Source of the DNA: CAZLMW01 sp964560875
Lineage (GTDB): Bacteria; Myxococcota_A; UBA9042
Assembly: GCA_964560875.1 (NCBI GenBank)
Contig: CAZLMW010000028.1
Span: forward strand, 10,324 to 74,323
DNA: 64,000 nucleotides
Direction: 5' to 3'
The notes under the pieces were generated by a model, which was not told the DNA's origin, ran no database searches, and worked only from the letters and a program-made list of their open reading frames with translations. Each line of letters starts with the position of its first letter. Position 1 is the first letter of the stretch. Positions 52,167 through 61,157 of this stretch are shown here, piece by piece. A program made the translations under genes and the position numbers.

Positions 52167-53855
52167 TCAGCCGACCGCCAGCCCCCCGGACGCTTCGGGC
52201 GTCAGGCGCCTGCCAAACAGCTGCGCGAGCGCGAGTGGTCCGACGCGGCCAACGATGATCGTCGATCCGATTATCCAACGTCCTGGCACCGAGAGCGTGG
52301 GGGTCACGCCGGTCGACAAGCCGACGGTCCCGAACGCGGAGACCTGCTCAAACAGCAACGCGGACGAGGCGCCAGATTCGGTGTACACGAGACCGCCAAA
52401 ACCCACGGCGACGACCGCTGCCGAGCTGCCCGCGACGAACGCCGCCCGCTGACGCAACGCCGGCGTCAGCCATTGCACGCGAGCACGACCGGGTAGCACG
52501 GAACGCACGAGCACCCACGCGGTCGACGTCTTGATGCCGCCGCCGGTGGAGCCGGTTGCGGCGCCGACGAACATCATCGCCATCATCCAGCCGAGCGTGG
52601 TTGACGATGCGGCGCCGAGATCGACGGTGGCGAACCCAGCCGTCCTGGTTGTCACGGACATGAACAGGGCACGGGCCAACCCGTCGTCCGTCGTGCGGCC
52701 ACGGAGCAGGCCTTCGTCCTCCGTCAACAGGAACGCCACAACCCCGACGACGGTGAGCGCCGCGGCCCCTGACCAAGCGACCGTCGCGTCGACGCGCCCG
52801 CCACGCCGCGGGGACAGCGCCAGCGCCTGCAGGGCCGGGATGCCAACCGCGCCGAGCACAACTAACCAGCCGATCGTCCCGTGCCACGCCATCGCGTCGA
52901 CGAGATGCGGGTGCTGCAACCCACCGGGCACCGAAGAGAAGCCGGCGTTGTTGAACGCGGACACCGCGTGAAACAACGCGTCGAGCACGGCGGTCTGGCC
53001 GTCGACGGTGCCGGTTCGCGGGTCGGTCATCAACAACGCGCTGGCCCCGAGCAGCTCGACCGTCAGACTCACCCTGAACGTCGTGTGGACCGCTGCTCGC
53101 AGGTCGCCTAGCGACTCGACGCCGAGAAATTCGGTCGCCGCTGCGCGCTGGCCGCAGTCAAGCTCGCGCTTGAAGGTGAGCATGAAGTAGCTCGCGAAGG
53201 CGATGACATTGGCACCGCCTAGCGCGATCAGCAGCATCAGCACCACCTGGCCTCTCGCGGACAAAACGGTCGCCGTGTCGACGACTTGCAGGCCGGTTAC
53301 ACACGTCGCGCTGACAGCGGTGAACAACGCGGTGCCCGGTGACATGGTTTGGCCCGCCCGCACCATCTCCGGCAGCATCAGCAAACAGGCGCCGATCACA
53401 ATGAGCACGAGGTAGCCCAGCGCGAACATCAACGGCGCAGGAGGCCGCCACGGCAAGCCGCGGGTCGCGCCGACGGCAGCTTCTGACAGGACCAGCCCAG
53501 CGAACGATACGACGAGCGCATGATGAAGCACGACGCGACCGTGCTCGCTGGAACCGATCCCAATGATCGACGCGAGGTGTTCCATCGGCGAGGCGCCCGA
53601 AAGTGCGCCGATTGACTCGCCGACCAAGACCACAAGCAGCATCGCGTGCGGTCCGTGGTTGGCGAGGTACGCGCGCAGGCCGATCGAACGCACGCGGCTG
53701 AATGCGACATGGGTGGCAAACAGCCATCCGGCCGCATGCAGGAAGATGCGCTCGGCCTCCCGGTACCCATCCGAACAGCGAAATCCGTGGTAGTAGACGA
53801 CGGACGCGACCGCCGCGAACGCCAAGACGACCGCGCTCCAGTCGAGCAGACGCAT
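52167..53855 (-). CDS. TrkH/KtrB-family potassium uptake membrane protein
   Basis: 562 aa from ATG 53855; the frame stays open upstream but that part lacks membrane character. Multi-pass protein with the four selectivity-filter loops of the Trk/Ktr/HKT family: SATCVTGL, SAFNNAGFSS, TTRTAGFATVDLG and SAFGTVGLSTG. An N-terminal extension of about 150 residues carries extra hydrophobic helices before the first loop. TrkH/KtrB proteins need a cytoplasmic TrkA/KtrA gating subunit, which is not encoded in the window. Confidence 0.92.
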   Translation of the reverse strand: MRLLDWSAVVLAFAAVASVVYYHGFRCSDGYREAERIFLHAAGWLFATHVAFSRVRSIGLRAYLANHGPHAMLLVVLVGESIGALSGASPMEHLASIIGIGSSEHGRVVLHHALVVSFAGLVLSEAAVGATRGLPWRPPAPLMFALGYLVLIVIGACLLMLPEMVRAGQTMSPGTALFTAVSATCVTGLQVVDTATVLSARGQVVLMLLIALGGANVIAFASYFMLTFKRELDCGQRAAATEFLGVESLGDLRAAVHTTFRVSLTVELLGASALLMTDPRTGTVDGQTAVLDALFHAVSAFNNAGFSSVPGGLQHPHLVDAMAWHGTIGWLVVLGAVGIPALQALALSPRRGGRVDATVAWSGAAALTVVGVVAFLLTEDEGLLRGRTTDDGLARALFMSVTTRTAGFATVDLGAASSTTLGWMMAMMFVGAATGSTGGGIKTSTAWVLVRSVLPGRARVQWLTPALRQRAAFVAGSSAAVVAVGFGGLVYTESGASSALLFEQVSAFGTVGLSTGVTPTLSVPGRWIIGSTIIVGRVGPLALAQLFGRRLTPEASGGLAVG

Positions 53856-54379
53856 CCACCTGGACGGCGTTCGTGTGGCGTCCAACCGGTCACACCCGCG
53901 CGCGGCTTGGCCGCCGGCGTCGGGCGCTACAGTAGACGTGTGGCGACCCGCTCGAACTGTTGGTGCACGTTCCCCTGGATGTCGCCCGCACGGCCAGCGC
54001 CTCAAAGATGGCTGCTATCGCGAGAGTGCGCGCCACTGGATCCAATGCTCGTTGATGGGTTTGCTCCGCACGGTTCGAAGGGGCAAGAGTCTTGTCGGTG
54101 CAACGCTGCGTCTTCGGTTCACTTCTTCGCCGCGTCTGGTGATCGCCGACCGTCATTTTCCACCCTTGTCGCATCTGCCGATGTGTTCAGTATAGGCACG
54201 CGCGGGGCCGCCGTAATCGGCGCCCGCCACCTCCGCGCTGTCTGCGACGGTGCTCGGGGTTGCCTGCAACCTCCTGTGCTATTACCTCGGTTTCGTGCTT
54301 GCCGACGGGGATTGGCGTAGAGCAAACTACTGTGCACCGGCGTCGTCCCGCTGGCGCCCATCAAACACTTGGAGACACC
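53856..54379. other. Divergent intergenic region, 524 bp
   Basis: It lies between the TrkH/KtrB gene and the beta-propeller lipoprotein gene, which point away from each other, so both promoters should be here. No gene, strong hairpin or recognisable operator was seen; the open frames are Arg-rich or lack starts. Confidence 0.5.
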
Positions 54380-56053
54380 ATGCTCGCCCGACTTCTTGTC
54401 GCGCTGGCGGCCGTTGTGGCGGTCGGTTGCGGCGGCCCCGACTACACCGCGAAGTTCGCTTTCAGCCCGCACATTCCTGTGCCGCACAAGAGCACAGCGG
54501 TCCAGGTCGACATCGACGATGACGGCGAGCTGCTCAAGGGCGCCAAGGTGGTTGTGCGCGCCATCGGGCCTGGAGACCTCGAGATCCAGCCCCTGGCCCT
54601 GGAGGAAGCCTTCGCCGGTCGCTATGTCGCCGACACGCTCAGGTTCATCCGGACCGGCACGTGGACGCTGCACGCCGACATCGAATTCGACGGCAACACC
54701 GAGACGCACACCAAGAAGCTGAACGTCACGTGCAAGGGCGGGGGCGTGTTGGGCGAGCCGTGCTGCACCGCGGCCCACTGCGACAGCGGCCTCGTCTGCA
54801 CATTCGCGTCGTGTTCGTCCGGCCTCAACGCGGCCGGCCTCGGCTGCTACGGCGGGAAGGAGTGCGCTTCGGGACGCTGCGTCAAGGGCGTCTGCCAAGC
54901 GGCGGCGTGCGACGACGGGCTGCACAACGGCGACGAAACCGATGTCGACTGCGGAGGCGGCTGTGACACCTGCCCGCGCGGCAAAGGCTGCAAAACCAAG
55001 GCCGACTGCGCGTCGGGATTCTGCACCGACGGCATGTGCACGCACGAGCTGGGCACGCTGCTAGGCCCGGGCGGAGGCAAGGACGCTGTGAAGTGGACCG
55101 TGATCACGTCCAAGGACCTCAATCAGCCGACCGACCTTGCGTTCAGTACGGCCGAGGAGGGCAAGATCTGGGTCACCAACCTCGGCACGGATGCCTACAC
55201 GGTGATCACCAACCCGGGGCAGTCTGACCAGACGCAAAACCACCTCAAAGATTCGTCAGCCCACTTCTCCGAGAAGAATATGGGCATCGACTTCACCGAC
55301 GCCGGTGTGTTCGGGACCTGCGGAGACACGCGCAACGGCTACGACGGCAAGAAGAAGACCAACGACTTCATGGGCCCTGTCATGTGGCCGGGGAAGGAAG
55401 CCAGGTACACGAGCGGTTCGGTGTCCAACGAGCACTACGACATGCTGCACCAGACGCCCAACTGTATGGGGATCGCAGGCGGCGGCGTGCACACATTCTA
55501 CTGCTTCAACGGTCTGGCCGGGACGCTGGACTGGTACGACTTCAAGGTGCCGCACGAGCCGGGTGGGACCGACCACACCGACGGCCACAAGCGCCGCTAC
55601 CTCGAGGTGAAACTGACCCGCGTCTCGGGGGTGCCGTCCAACATCGCGGTCGACCACGCCACCGGCGTCGTGTACATCGCCGACAGCGGCGGCGGACGCG
55701 TGCTCAAGGTTGACGTCAGCAAGGCGGTCGAGGGCGCGTCGATCTCGAAGTGGAGCAACGACGGCGTGATGTACGCGATGTCCGGAGCGAAGGTCACCGT
55801 GCTCGCCGACGCTCAGAGCTCCCCTGTGCAGACACCTTCTGGGCTCGCGTTCGTCGACGGCGCGATCTACGTCGCCGATCACGCAACGGGCAAACTGCAT
55901 TGCATCCGGGCCAAGGACGGCAAAGTGCTCCGTTCATTGGACACCGGGCTGGGCAAAGGCGCGCTCGGGGGCCTCGTCGCCAGCCCGAGCAACCCGCTGC
56001 GCCTCTACTTCACCGATATGGTCGGCAACCGTGTCGTGCGTATCGATCCCTGA
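54380..56053 (+). CDS. Secreted lipoprotein with cysteine-rich region and beta-propeller (NHL/SMP-like)
   Basis: 557 aa from ATG 54380 with GGAG upstream. Lipobox AVGC. Residues about 20-125 form a beta domain, 130-230 a cysteine-rich segment (GEPCCTAAHCDSGLVC, GGKECASGRCVKGVC, DVDCGGGCDTC). From about 240 there are propeller-like repeats (LNQPTDLAFSTAEEGKIWVT; PSNIAVDHATGVVYIADSGG; PSGLAFVDGAIYVADHATGK; LRLYFTDMVGNRVVRID). NHL-like propellers bind ligands or sometimes catalyse hydrolysis; no catalytic residues could be assigned. It is followed 13 bases later by a mono-heme lipoprotein gene, probably in one operon. Confidence 0.83.
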   Translation: MLARLLVALAAVVAVGCGGPDYTAKFAFSPHIPVPHKSTAVQVDIDDDGELLKGAKVVVRAIGPGDLEIQPLALEEAFAGRYVADTLRFIRTGTWTLHADIEFDGNTETHTKKLNVTCKGGGVLGEPCCTAAHCDSGLVCTFASCSSGLNAAGLGCYGGKECASGRCVKGVCQAAACDDGLHNGDETDVDCGGGCDTCPRGKGCKTKADCASGFCTDGMCTHELGTLLGPGGGKDAVKWTVITSKDLNQPTDLAFSTAEEGKIWVTNLGTDAYTVITNPGQSDQTQNHLKDSSAHFSEKNMGIDFTDAGVFGTCGDTRNGYDGKKKTNDFMGPVMWPGKEARYTSGSVSNEHYDMLHQTPNCMGIAGGGVHTFYCFNGLAGTLDWYDFKVPHEPGGTDHTDGHKRRYLEVKLTRVSGVPSNIAVDHATGVVYIADSGGGRVLKVDVSKAVEGASISKWSNDGVMYAMSGAKVTVLADAQSSPVQTPSGLAFVDGAIYVADHATGKLHCIRAKDGKVLRSLDTGLGKGALGGLVASPSNPLRLYFTDMVGNRVVRIDP

Positions 56054-56066
56054 TGCGGATGGGCGG

Positions 56067-56561
56067 ATGAAGCGATGGGCCACACTGCTCCCGCTGGTTG
56101 CGTTGGTCGGTTCGGTCGCCGTGGCGTGCGGCGCCGAGCTGCAAGACGATTCAGGTCACGCCGACGCCGCCAATGGCGCTGAGACGGTCGCGCCGTCGTG
56201 CAGCTGGACGCAACTTGGCGCCGCGTATGACACGTACGTAGCGCCGCATCTCACGAGCGCCTGCAAGAGCTGTCACGACCTCACCCTGCCGCCCGACGTG
56301 CTCAAGGCCCCCGGTCCGCAATGGCTGCACCCGGCCGACAGCGTCGCCACCGTCAAGGCGCTCGTGGACCTGGCGACGATCGATCGCGATGCCCCGCTGC
56401 AAAGCCGCTTTCTGCTCAAACCGCTCGCGCCCGCTGATGGTGGTATGTTGCACAGCGGCGGTGTGCTCTTCGTGAAGGCCGCGCCCGCCTACGATGACTT
56501 CGTCGCCTTTCTTGCTGTCGCCGCGACGTGCGATGGAGCTTGGCTCGCTACAGACCCCTGA
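56067..56561 (+). CDS. Mono-heme c-type cytochrome lipoprotein
   Basis: 164 aa; ATG 56067 is the start that gives a signal peptide (LLPLVALVGSVAVACGAE, lipobox VAVAC). One heme site, ACKSCHDL, in a small cytochrome-like domain; residues such as GGMLHSGGVLFV could supply the axial ligand. The family resembles planctomycete/myxobacterial-type 'cytochrome c domain' lipoproteins. Its proximity to the propeller lipoprotein suggests they act together at the surface. Confidence 0.78.
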   Translation: MKRWATLLPLVALVGSVAVACGAELQDDSGHADAANGAETVAPSCSWTQLGAAYDTYVAPHLTSACKSCHDLTLPPDVLKAPGPQWLHPADSVATVKALVDLATIDRDAPLQSRFLLKPLAPADGGMLHSGGVLFVKAAPAYDDFVAFLAVAATCDGAWLATDP

Positions 56562-56569
56562 GAAGCCAC

Positions 56570-56788
56570 GTCTGCGTACCTGTGACCAGCAACCTGGCGT
56601 TGGCAGATGGGCCAGGCAATGTCCGGCTCTCGAAACGTCACAGCGGGCTCGGCAAGACATCGGTCGCAAACGTGTCGTCTCTCGTTGCGCTCGACAAGCG
56701 GGCGCGCACAACGCTGATTGGCGAGCTGCCTGTCGCGCAGTGGCGCAAGATTCGTGCGGGCATCGACCTGGTCTTGCGCGAGAGCTGA
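56570..56788 (+). pseudogene. Truncated MazF/PemK-family toxin remnant
   Basis: Protein-like sequence from VCVPVTSNLALADGPGNVRL through SKRHSGLGKTSVANVSSLV, then LDKRARTTLIGELP and a TGA at 56786-56788 matches the C-terminal two-thirds of MazF/PemK ribonucleases. The first 30-40 residues, which carry the conserved start strand and part of the active site, are missing. The frame instead runs back into the end of the cytochrome gene. No antitoxin gene is next to it. It is a non-functional remnant by this reading. Confidence 0.65.
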
Positions 56789-56819
56789 TGGCCGCCCGGT
56801 CATCCGGCCCGGAGTTGCC

Positions 56820-56840
56820 AGGTAAAAGGAGGGAGGGGTT
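56820..56840 (+). repeat. 21-bp dispersed repeat, copy 2
   Basis: Identical to bases 42109-42129. Here it overlaps a hairpin, GAGGGG-TTGCTT-CCCCTC at 56833-56850, and sits between the MazF remnant and the 3' end of a minus-strand gene. Confidence 0.85.
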
Positions 56841-56858
56841 GCTTCCCCTCTGACGCAG

Positions 56859-57392
56859 CTACGGCTTTTGCAGCAACGCCTGCGCCGCAGTGGCGTCTTC
56901 TTGGCACGCTTGCTGGGCGGCTTGTGCGTCGCTTTCACCGAGCAGCCACGCCTTGAGGCAGGCATATCCGGCGTCGTCCTTCGCATCCCAGATCGCGGGC
57001 CCAACGTGGCCGATTCCACCGGCCTCGACCGCGAGGGGCTTGCGGAGCGCGAGGTGTTTGTCCACGGACTCCCCGACCACCCATATGCCGGAGAAGGCGC
57101 GCACGTTTGCGGCGATCTCGTCTTTGGTCGCCTCTTTGCCGCGCAGGTCCGCGCTCATCCGCCGGCCGCGTTCAGCGTATAGGCGCAAAGCTCGCCCGCT
57201 GTTGCCATGGCAATCCAGCGACCCGCAGCGGATCCCAAGGCTGGGCTGTAGATCGCGCTTGAACGCGTCCACATCGCCGACGCTCAGCGCGACCTCGACC
57301 TGGCTCTCGGGCACCCCGAAGTCGCCGCATCCCGTGGCTGCGATCAGCACAGCCAGGGCATACAAGGCATGCAGCGGTAGACGCCCCGTCAT
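56859..57392 (-). CDS. Secreted lipoprotein with CX4CH heme-like motif
   Basis: 177 aa from ATG 57392, overlapping the previous gene stop (ATGA). Lipobox AATGC. The motif RCGSLDCHG is a Cys-x4-Cys-His spacing instead of the usual CxxCH, followed by GRALRLYAERGRR. Two further cysteines lie near the C-terminus (GYACLKAWL; QQACQED). The sequence resembles small cytochrome-like proteins found near DUF3570 genes. Whether heme attaches through CX4CH is uncertain. Last gene of the four-gene minus-strand operon. Confidence 0.75.
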   Translation of the reverse strand: MTGRLPLHALYALAVLIAATGCGDFGVPESQVEVALSVGDVDAFKRDLQPSLGIRCGSLDCHGNSGRALRLYAERGRRMSADLRGKEATKDEIAANVRAFSGIWVVGESVDKHLALRKPLAVEAGGIGHVGPAIWDAKDDAGYACLKAWLLGESDAQAAQQACQEDATAAQALLQKP

Positions 57393-57982
57393 GGCTTCTT
57401 GTCCGCCTGCAGGAAGATGCGCTCGACCGTCTTCTCTGTCGCCGTCGCCTTCGCCTTGTGGCAGAAGCCGCAGCCGCCATTGCGCCAGATCGGACTCACC
57501 ATCACCTGCTTGTCGGCGCCCTTGGAGATGACGACGTTCACCGGGTAGGCGGGCTCCCAGTCGATGACGGCCCAGCCCTTGTTGTTCTTGTCGCCCTCGC
57601 CGAGCACGGCCTCGGCTGCGTCGCCCACCGACACCATGAAGTTGCCGACGGTGTTGGTCCGCACCTTGGCGACCCGCTTCTTGGCGTCGATCATCTCGAC
57701 GAGCACGTCGTTGAGGCCGTCTTTGTCCGCCGCGCGCAGGTACACGGTGCCCGCGAACACGAACGGGTCACCGCCCTGGTTGTGTCGCTCCGAATGGCAG
57801 GCGAGGCAGTCCTGGCCGGGTCGGTGCAGCTCATCCTCGTGGCCGCCTTCGTCGCCGTACGAGTTCTCAAGCGCCTCTTCCGGCGTCGTGCCGAGGCATC
57901 CCGGCAACGCGAACAGACCGCACACGACCGCGACCGCGACTGCACGTGTCCGCAGCGCGCCAATTCGGCGTCGCGTCTTCAT
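57389..57982 (-). CDS. Diheme c-type cytochrome lipoprotein
   Basis: 197 aa from ATG 57982, whose A is shared with the preceding TGA (TGATG); ATG 57994 in the same frame has a better GGGG spacing and is an alternative. A signal (VAVAVVCGLFALPGC) gives a lipoprotein. Two heme sites, CLACHSE and CGFCHKA, are about 100 residues apart and flank a carbohydrate-binding-like beta region (FVFAGTVYLRAADKDGLNDV). Overlaps the next gene by 4 bases. Likely passes electrons between the membrane partners of this operon. Confidence 0.85.
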   Translation of the reverse strand: MKTRRRIGALRTRAVAVAVVCGLFALPGCLGTTPEEALENSYGDEGGHEDELHRPGQDCLACHSERHNQGGDPFVFAGTVYLRAADKDGLNDVLVEMIDAKKRVAKVRTNTVGNFMVSVGDAAEAVLGEGDKNNKGWAVIDWEPAYPVNVVISKGADKQVMVSPIWRNGGCGFCHKAKATATEKTVERIFLQADKKP

Positions 57983-59154
57983 CAGAGCGACCATCGCAGC
58001 CCCATTTGCGTCGTCAGCGCGACCCGCGTGCCGATGAGGAAGCTGTCCTGGAACTCGGTCCACATCGCGGCGACCGCGACATAGCTCTCGACGTTGCCCC
58101 GCCGCCACTCGACGCGCCCGCCGCCGCTCAAGGTCCAAAATGGCGACAGGGACTTGTCGGCCGTTCGCAGGCTCGGGATGACGCCGGCGTCGCTCACGTC
58201 GTAGGTCCGCTGCCAAAAGCGCGCCGCAGTCTGCTTGTAGAAGCGGCCGTGCACCGCGACCCGCCACGTTTGGTCGAGGTCGACATAGACCGTCGGTTCG
58301 ACCATGTGCGCGGCGATATCCCAGCTGTCGATGTAGAACTGGTAGTCGAGCCGCACCGAGCCGTTGATGGCGGCTACATAGCGCATCGCGCGGACGGCGG
58401 TGGCGTGGCGCAGGCGTTCGTCGGGCACGGACTCATCCGGTTTGGCGTCGAGCCGATACTGGTCGAAGTTGTCGAGGGTCAAGCCGCCGCCGCTGGTGCG
58501 CGCCGCTTGGAGTCCGGCGGCGTTGAAGAGCGCGATGTGGCGATAGGGCTTTTCCATGTAGCCCTCCTGGGTCGTGAGCGAATAGACCAACCGCACCAGC
58601 GTCCTGGGCCCGAAAACCTGCGCGATGGCGAGCTGACCCTGGTGGGTCGTGAGCGGGTGTGACCATGTGTCCAGCGGGGTCTCGACGCGTCCGATGGTGT
58701 CCAGGGTCAGGCCGTACGACGCCGAGAGCACGGTGTCGGGCGAGCCGAGCCGGGTTTGCAGTCCGGCGTTGACTCCGTGCGATCGGTAGTCGGGCTCGTG
58801 CGAATAGCGGTAACCCAGCGATGGCAGCACGCCGCCGATGCTCTTGGAGACGTCGAGCCCAGCTTCGTAGCGCTGTTCGGTGAACGTGCCGGTGGCTTGC
58901 GAGACGACGTCGACCGATGCGGCGCTGACCACGTCCACGACAACCCGGCCGGCGATTTGGCCGCCGCCGTCGTCGAGGGGAGCCCGCGCACCGACCTGGG
59001 TGGTGACCACCGTTACCGCGTCGGTGTCGTCATAGACCAGCGTGTCGGCCACGACCTTGACCGGGGTATTGGGCTTGGCGCCGAGGCACATGACGGACAA
59101 CAGCCCAACCGTCATCGCGCGGATCGCGGCCGGTCGAAGCGGGTTCAATTGCAT
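57982..59154 (-). CDS. DUF3570 outer-membrane beta-barrel protein
   Basis: 390 aa from ATG 59154, overlapping the upstream DUF4266 gene by 10 bases. Short signal (AMTVGLLSVMCLGA), then alternating amphipathic strands with aromatic ends (LPSLGYRYSHEPDYRSHGVN; RYVAAINGSVRLDYQFYIDS; YVAVAAMWTEFQDSFLIGTR) and a final strand ending in Trp-Ser-Leu. The DUF4266-DUF3570 order is a recurrent arrangement, usually with thioredoxin- or flavin-transfer-type partners. Here the partners are two heme lipoproteins, suggesting an outer-membrane electron or metal conduit. Confidence 0.87.
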   Translation of the reverse strand: MQLNPLRPAAIRAMTVGLLSVMCLGAKPNTPVKVVADTLVYDDTDAVTVVTTQVGARAPLDDGGGQIAGRVVVDVVSAASVDVVSQATGTFTEQRYEAGLDVSKSIGGVLPSLGYRYSHEPDYRSHGVNAGLQTRLGSPDTVLSASYGLTLDTIGRVETPLDTWSHPLTTHQGQLAIAQVFGPRTLVRLVYSLTTQEGYMEKPYRHIALFNAAGLQAARTSGGGLTLDNFDQYRLDAKPDESVPDERLRHATAVRAMRYVAAINGSVRLDYQFYIDSWDIAAHMVEPTVYVDLDQTWRVAVHGRFYKQTAARFWQRTYDVSDAGVIPSLRTADKSLSPFWTLSGGGRVEWRRGNVESYVAVAAMWTEFQDSFLIGTRVALTTQMGLRWSL

Positions 59155-59414
59155 CCGCAGCCACCGCCACCGCCGCCCAGCCCGCCGACCGAGCCTTCGC
59201 GGACCCGCAGGACATGGCGTCGAACAGCGTGTCGATCCGGGTCCGGATCCAGGGACATGACCTTGCGGCTCAGCTTGCCCCGCTGCCATGGCTTGACCGT
59301 CGCACAGCCCGTCATTGACGCGCCGCCCGCGACGATAGTGACAACGACAATCGCGGCTACGAGGGCCCGGCGGGAAAGCGCGCGAAGACAGACTGTCGGC
59401 CACGTCCCGGTCAT
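59145..59414 (-). CDS. DUF4266 small lipoprotein
   Basis: 89 aa from ATG 59414 with GGAGG upstream. Lipobox MTGC followed by ATVKPWQRGKLSR, then HVLRVREGSVGG and the glycine-rich end GGGGGCGCN, as in DUF4266 proteins. The two closely spaced C-terminal cysteines may bind a metal or be modified. First gene of the operon DUF4266-DUF3570-diheme-CX4CH, and divergent from the B12-binding radical SAM gene. Confidence 0.88.
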   Translation of the reverse strand: MTGTWPTVCLRALSRRALVAAIVVVTIVAGGASMTGCATVKPWQRGKLSRKVMSLDPDPDRHAVRRHVLRVREGSVGGLGGGGGGCGCN

Positions 59415-59453
59415 CCAACCTCCATCAGCGGGGCCCCCGACTTTCGCGATCCC

Positions 59454-61100
59454 TTGCTTTGCCGTCCAGTGCAGGTTTGTGTGACGGTGACGCCCCGAAT
59501 CGCCCGACCTGAGCCCGCCGTGCCCGACGCTACCTCTGCCATCGACGCGCCCGTGACCACGGCCCACCCAACCGCGTCCATCGTGCTCGCGACGCTCAAC
59601 GCCAAGTACATCCATTGCGCGTTCGGCTTGCGCTACCTGCAGGCCAACCTCGGTGAGCTCCAGGCGGACACCCGATTGCTCGAGTTCACGATCAACCAGC
59701 CCCCGCTTGAGATCGCCGAAGCCCTCCTCGCCGCCCAGCCGCGCATCGTCGGCCTTGGCGTCTACATCTGGAACACGGACCAGACATTGGCCGTCGTCCG
59801 CTTGCTCAAGACCCTGCGGCCGGACCTGCGCATCGTCCTCGGCGGGCCCGAGATCAGCTTTGAATACGAAAACCAGCCGCTCTTCGCCCACGCCGACCAC
59901 ATCGTCACCGGCGAAGGTGAAGTCGCGTTCACCCGGCTCTGTCGCGACCTTCTCGCCGGACAAGCCCCACCCAAGGTTGTCCCCGGCGGCCTGCCCGACG
60001 TCGCCGCGCTCGAGCTGCCCTACGCCCTGTATTCGGACTCCGACATCGCAAACCGGGTTGTCTACGCCGAAGCGTCCCGAGGCTGCCCGTACCGCTGCGA
60101 GTTTTGCCTGTCCGCGCTCGACAAGAAGGTCCGCTCGTTTCCCCTTCAGTCTTTCATCGACGCCCTGCAAGCGCTGTGGGACCGCGGCGCCCGCCAGTTC
60201 AAGTTCGTCGACCGCACCTTCAACCTGTCGTTGCGCGTCTCCAAGGCCATCCTGTCGTTCTTCCTGGAGCGCCCCGACCGCGACTTTTTCGTTCACTTCG
60301 AGATGGTGCCCGACCGTTTTCCCGACGGCCTGCGCGAGCTCATCAGCCGGTTTCCGCGCGGCACACTGCAACTCGAAGTCGGCATCCAGACGTTTGACGA
60401 GTCCGTCGCCGCCCGCATCGATCGCCGCCAGGACAGCGCCGCCATCGACGCCAACCTGCGCTGGCTCGTCAACCACCCCGGCGTTCACCTGCATACCGAC
60501 CTCATCGTCGGCCTCCCCGGCGAGGACCGGGCCACCTTTGCCCGCGGCTTCGACCGCCTGTACGCGACCGGAGCGCAGGAGATCCAGGTCGGCATCCTCA
60601 AGCGCCTCCGCGGCGCGCCCATCGCCCGCCACACCACGACGTACGGCATGGTCTACAGCCCGCTGCCGCCCTACGAGATCCTGCAAACCGCCCACTGGTC
60701 GCGCGCCGAACTCGCCCGCATGCGCCGTTTCGCCCGTCACTGGGACGTCATCGCCAACCGCGGAAGGCTGCTGAAAACCTTGCCGATGCTCCTGCACGGC
60801 GGCTCTGCGTTTGAACGATTCGCGGCGCTGTCCGATTGGTTGCACGAGCAGGTGGGAAGCGGCCATACCCTCGCCTACTCCCGGCTGGTCCAGCTGCTGT
60901 TCACCTATCTCACGTCACGGCTCGGCATCGAGCCACGTCGCGCCGCAGACACGCTCGCCGATGACTACCGTCGCGTGACCGGGAAAGTGCACGTTCCCAA
61001 GCCCATCGCCGCGCACGTGTCGCCAAGCTCAACTGGTGGCACCCGGAATCGACGCGACAAGAGTGCGGCGCCATCCCGACAACGTCGTCACGAAATATGA
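59454..61100 (+). CDS. B12-binding radical SAM protein with DUF4080-like C-terminus
   Basis: Up to 548 aa; the first conserved residues are TASIVLATLNAKYIH, so the start may be later than TTG 59454 (GTG 59487 or 59520). The N-terminal half is a cobalamin-binding Rossmann domain (LGVYIWNTDQT; LRIVLGGPEIS). It lacks a clear DxHxxG, as many in this group do. The radical SAM motif is CPYRCEFC, followed by FKFVDRTFN, FEMVPDRFPDGLRELI, EVGIQTFDE and IVGLPGED. The C-terminal part has YSPLPPYEILQT. Substrate unknown; methyl transfer or another radical alkylation is typical. Confidence 0.88.
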   Translation: MLCRPVQVCVTVTPRIARPEPAVPDATSAIDAPVTTAHPTASIVLATLNAKYIHCAFGLRYLQANLGELQADTRLLEFTINQPPLEIAEALLAAQPRIVGLGVYIWNTDQTLAVVRLLKTLRPDLRIVLGGPEISFEYENQPLFAHADHIVTGEGEVAFTRLCRDLLAGQAPPKVVPGGLPDVAALELPYALYSDSDIANRVVYAEASRGCPYRCEFCLSALDKKVRSFPLQSFIDALQALWDRGARQFKFVDRTFNLSLRVSKAILSFFLERPDRDFFVHFEMVPDRFPDGLRELISRFPRGTLQLEVGIQTFDESVAARIDRRQDSAAIDANLRWLVNHPGVHLHTDLIVGLPGEDRATFARGFDRLYATGAQEIQVGILKRLRGAPIARHTTTYGMVYSPLPPYEILQTAHWSRAELARMRRFARHWDVIANRGRLLKTLPMLLHGGSAFERFAALSDWLHEQVGSGHTLAYSRLVQLLFTYLTSRLGIEPRRAADTLADDYRRVTGKVHVPKPIAAHVSPSSTGGTRNRRDKSAAPSRQRRHEI

Positions 61101-61157
61101 GTACCCTCGCCCGTTATCAGATTCCCGTGAAGGAACGGAGGTTCGAGGAGCACGCTG

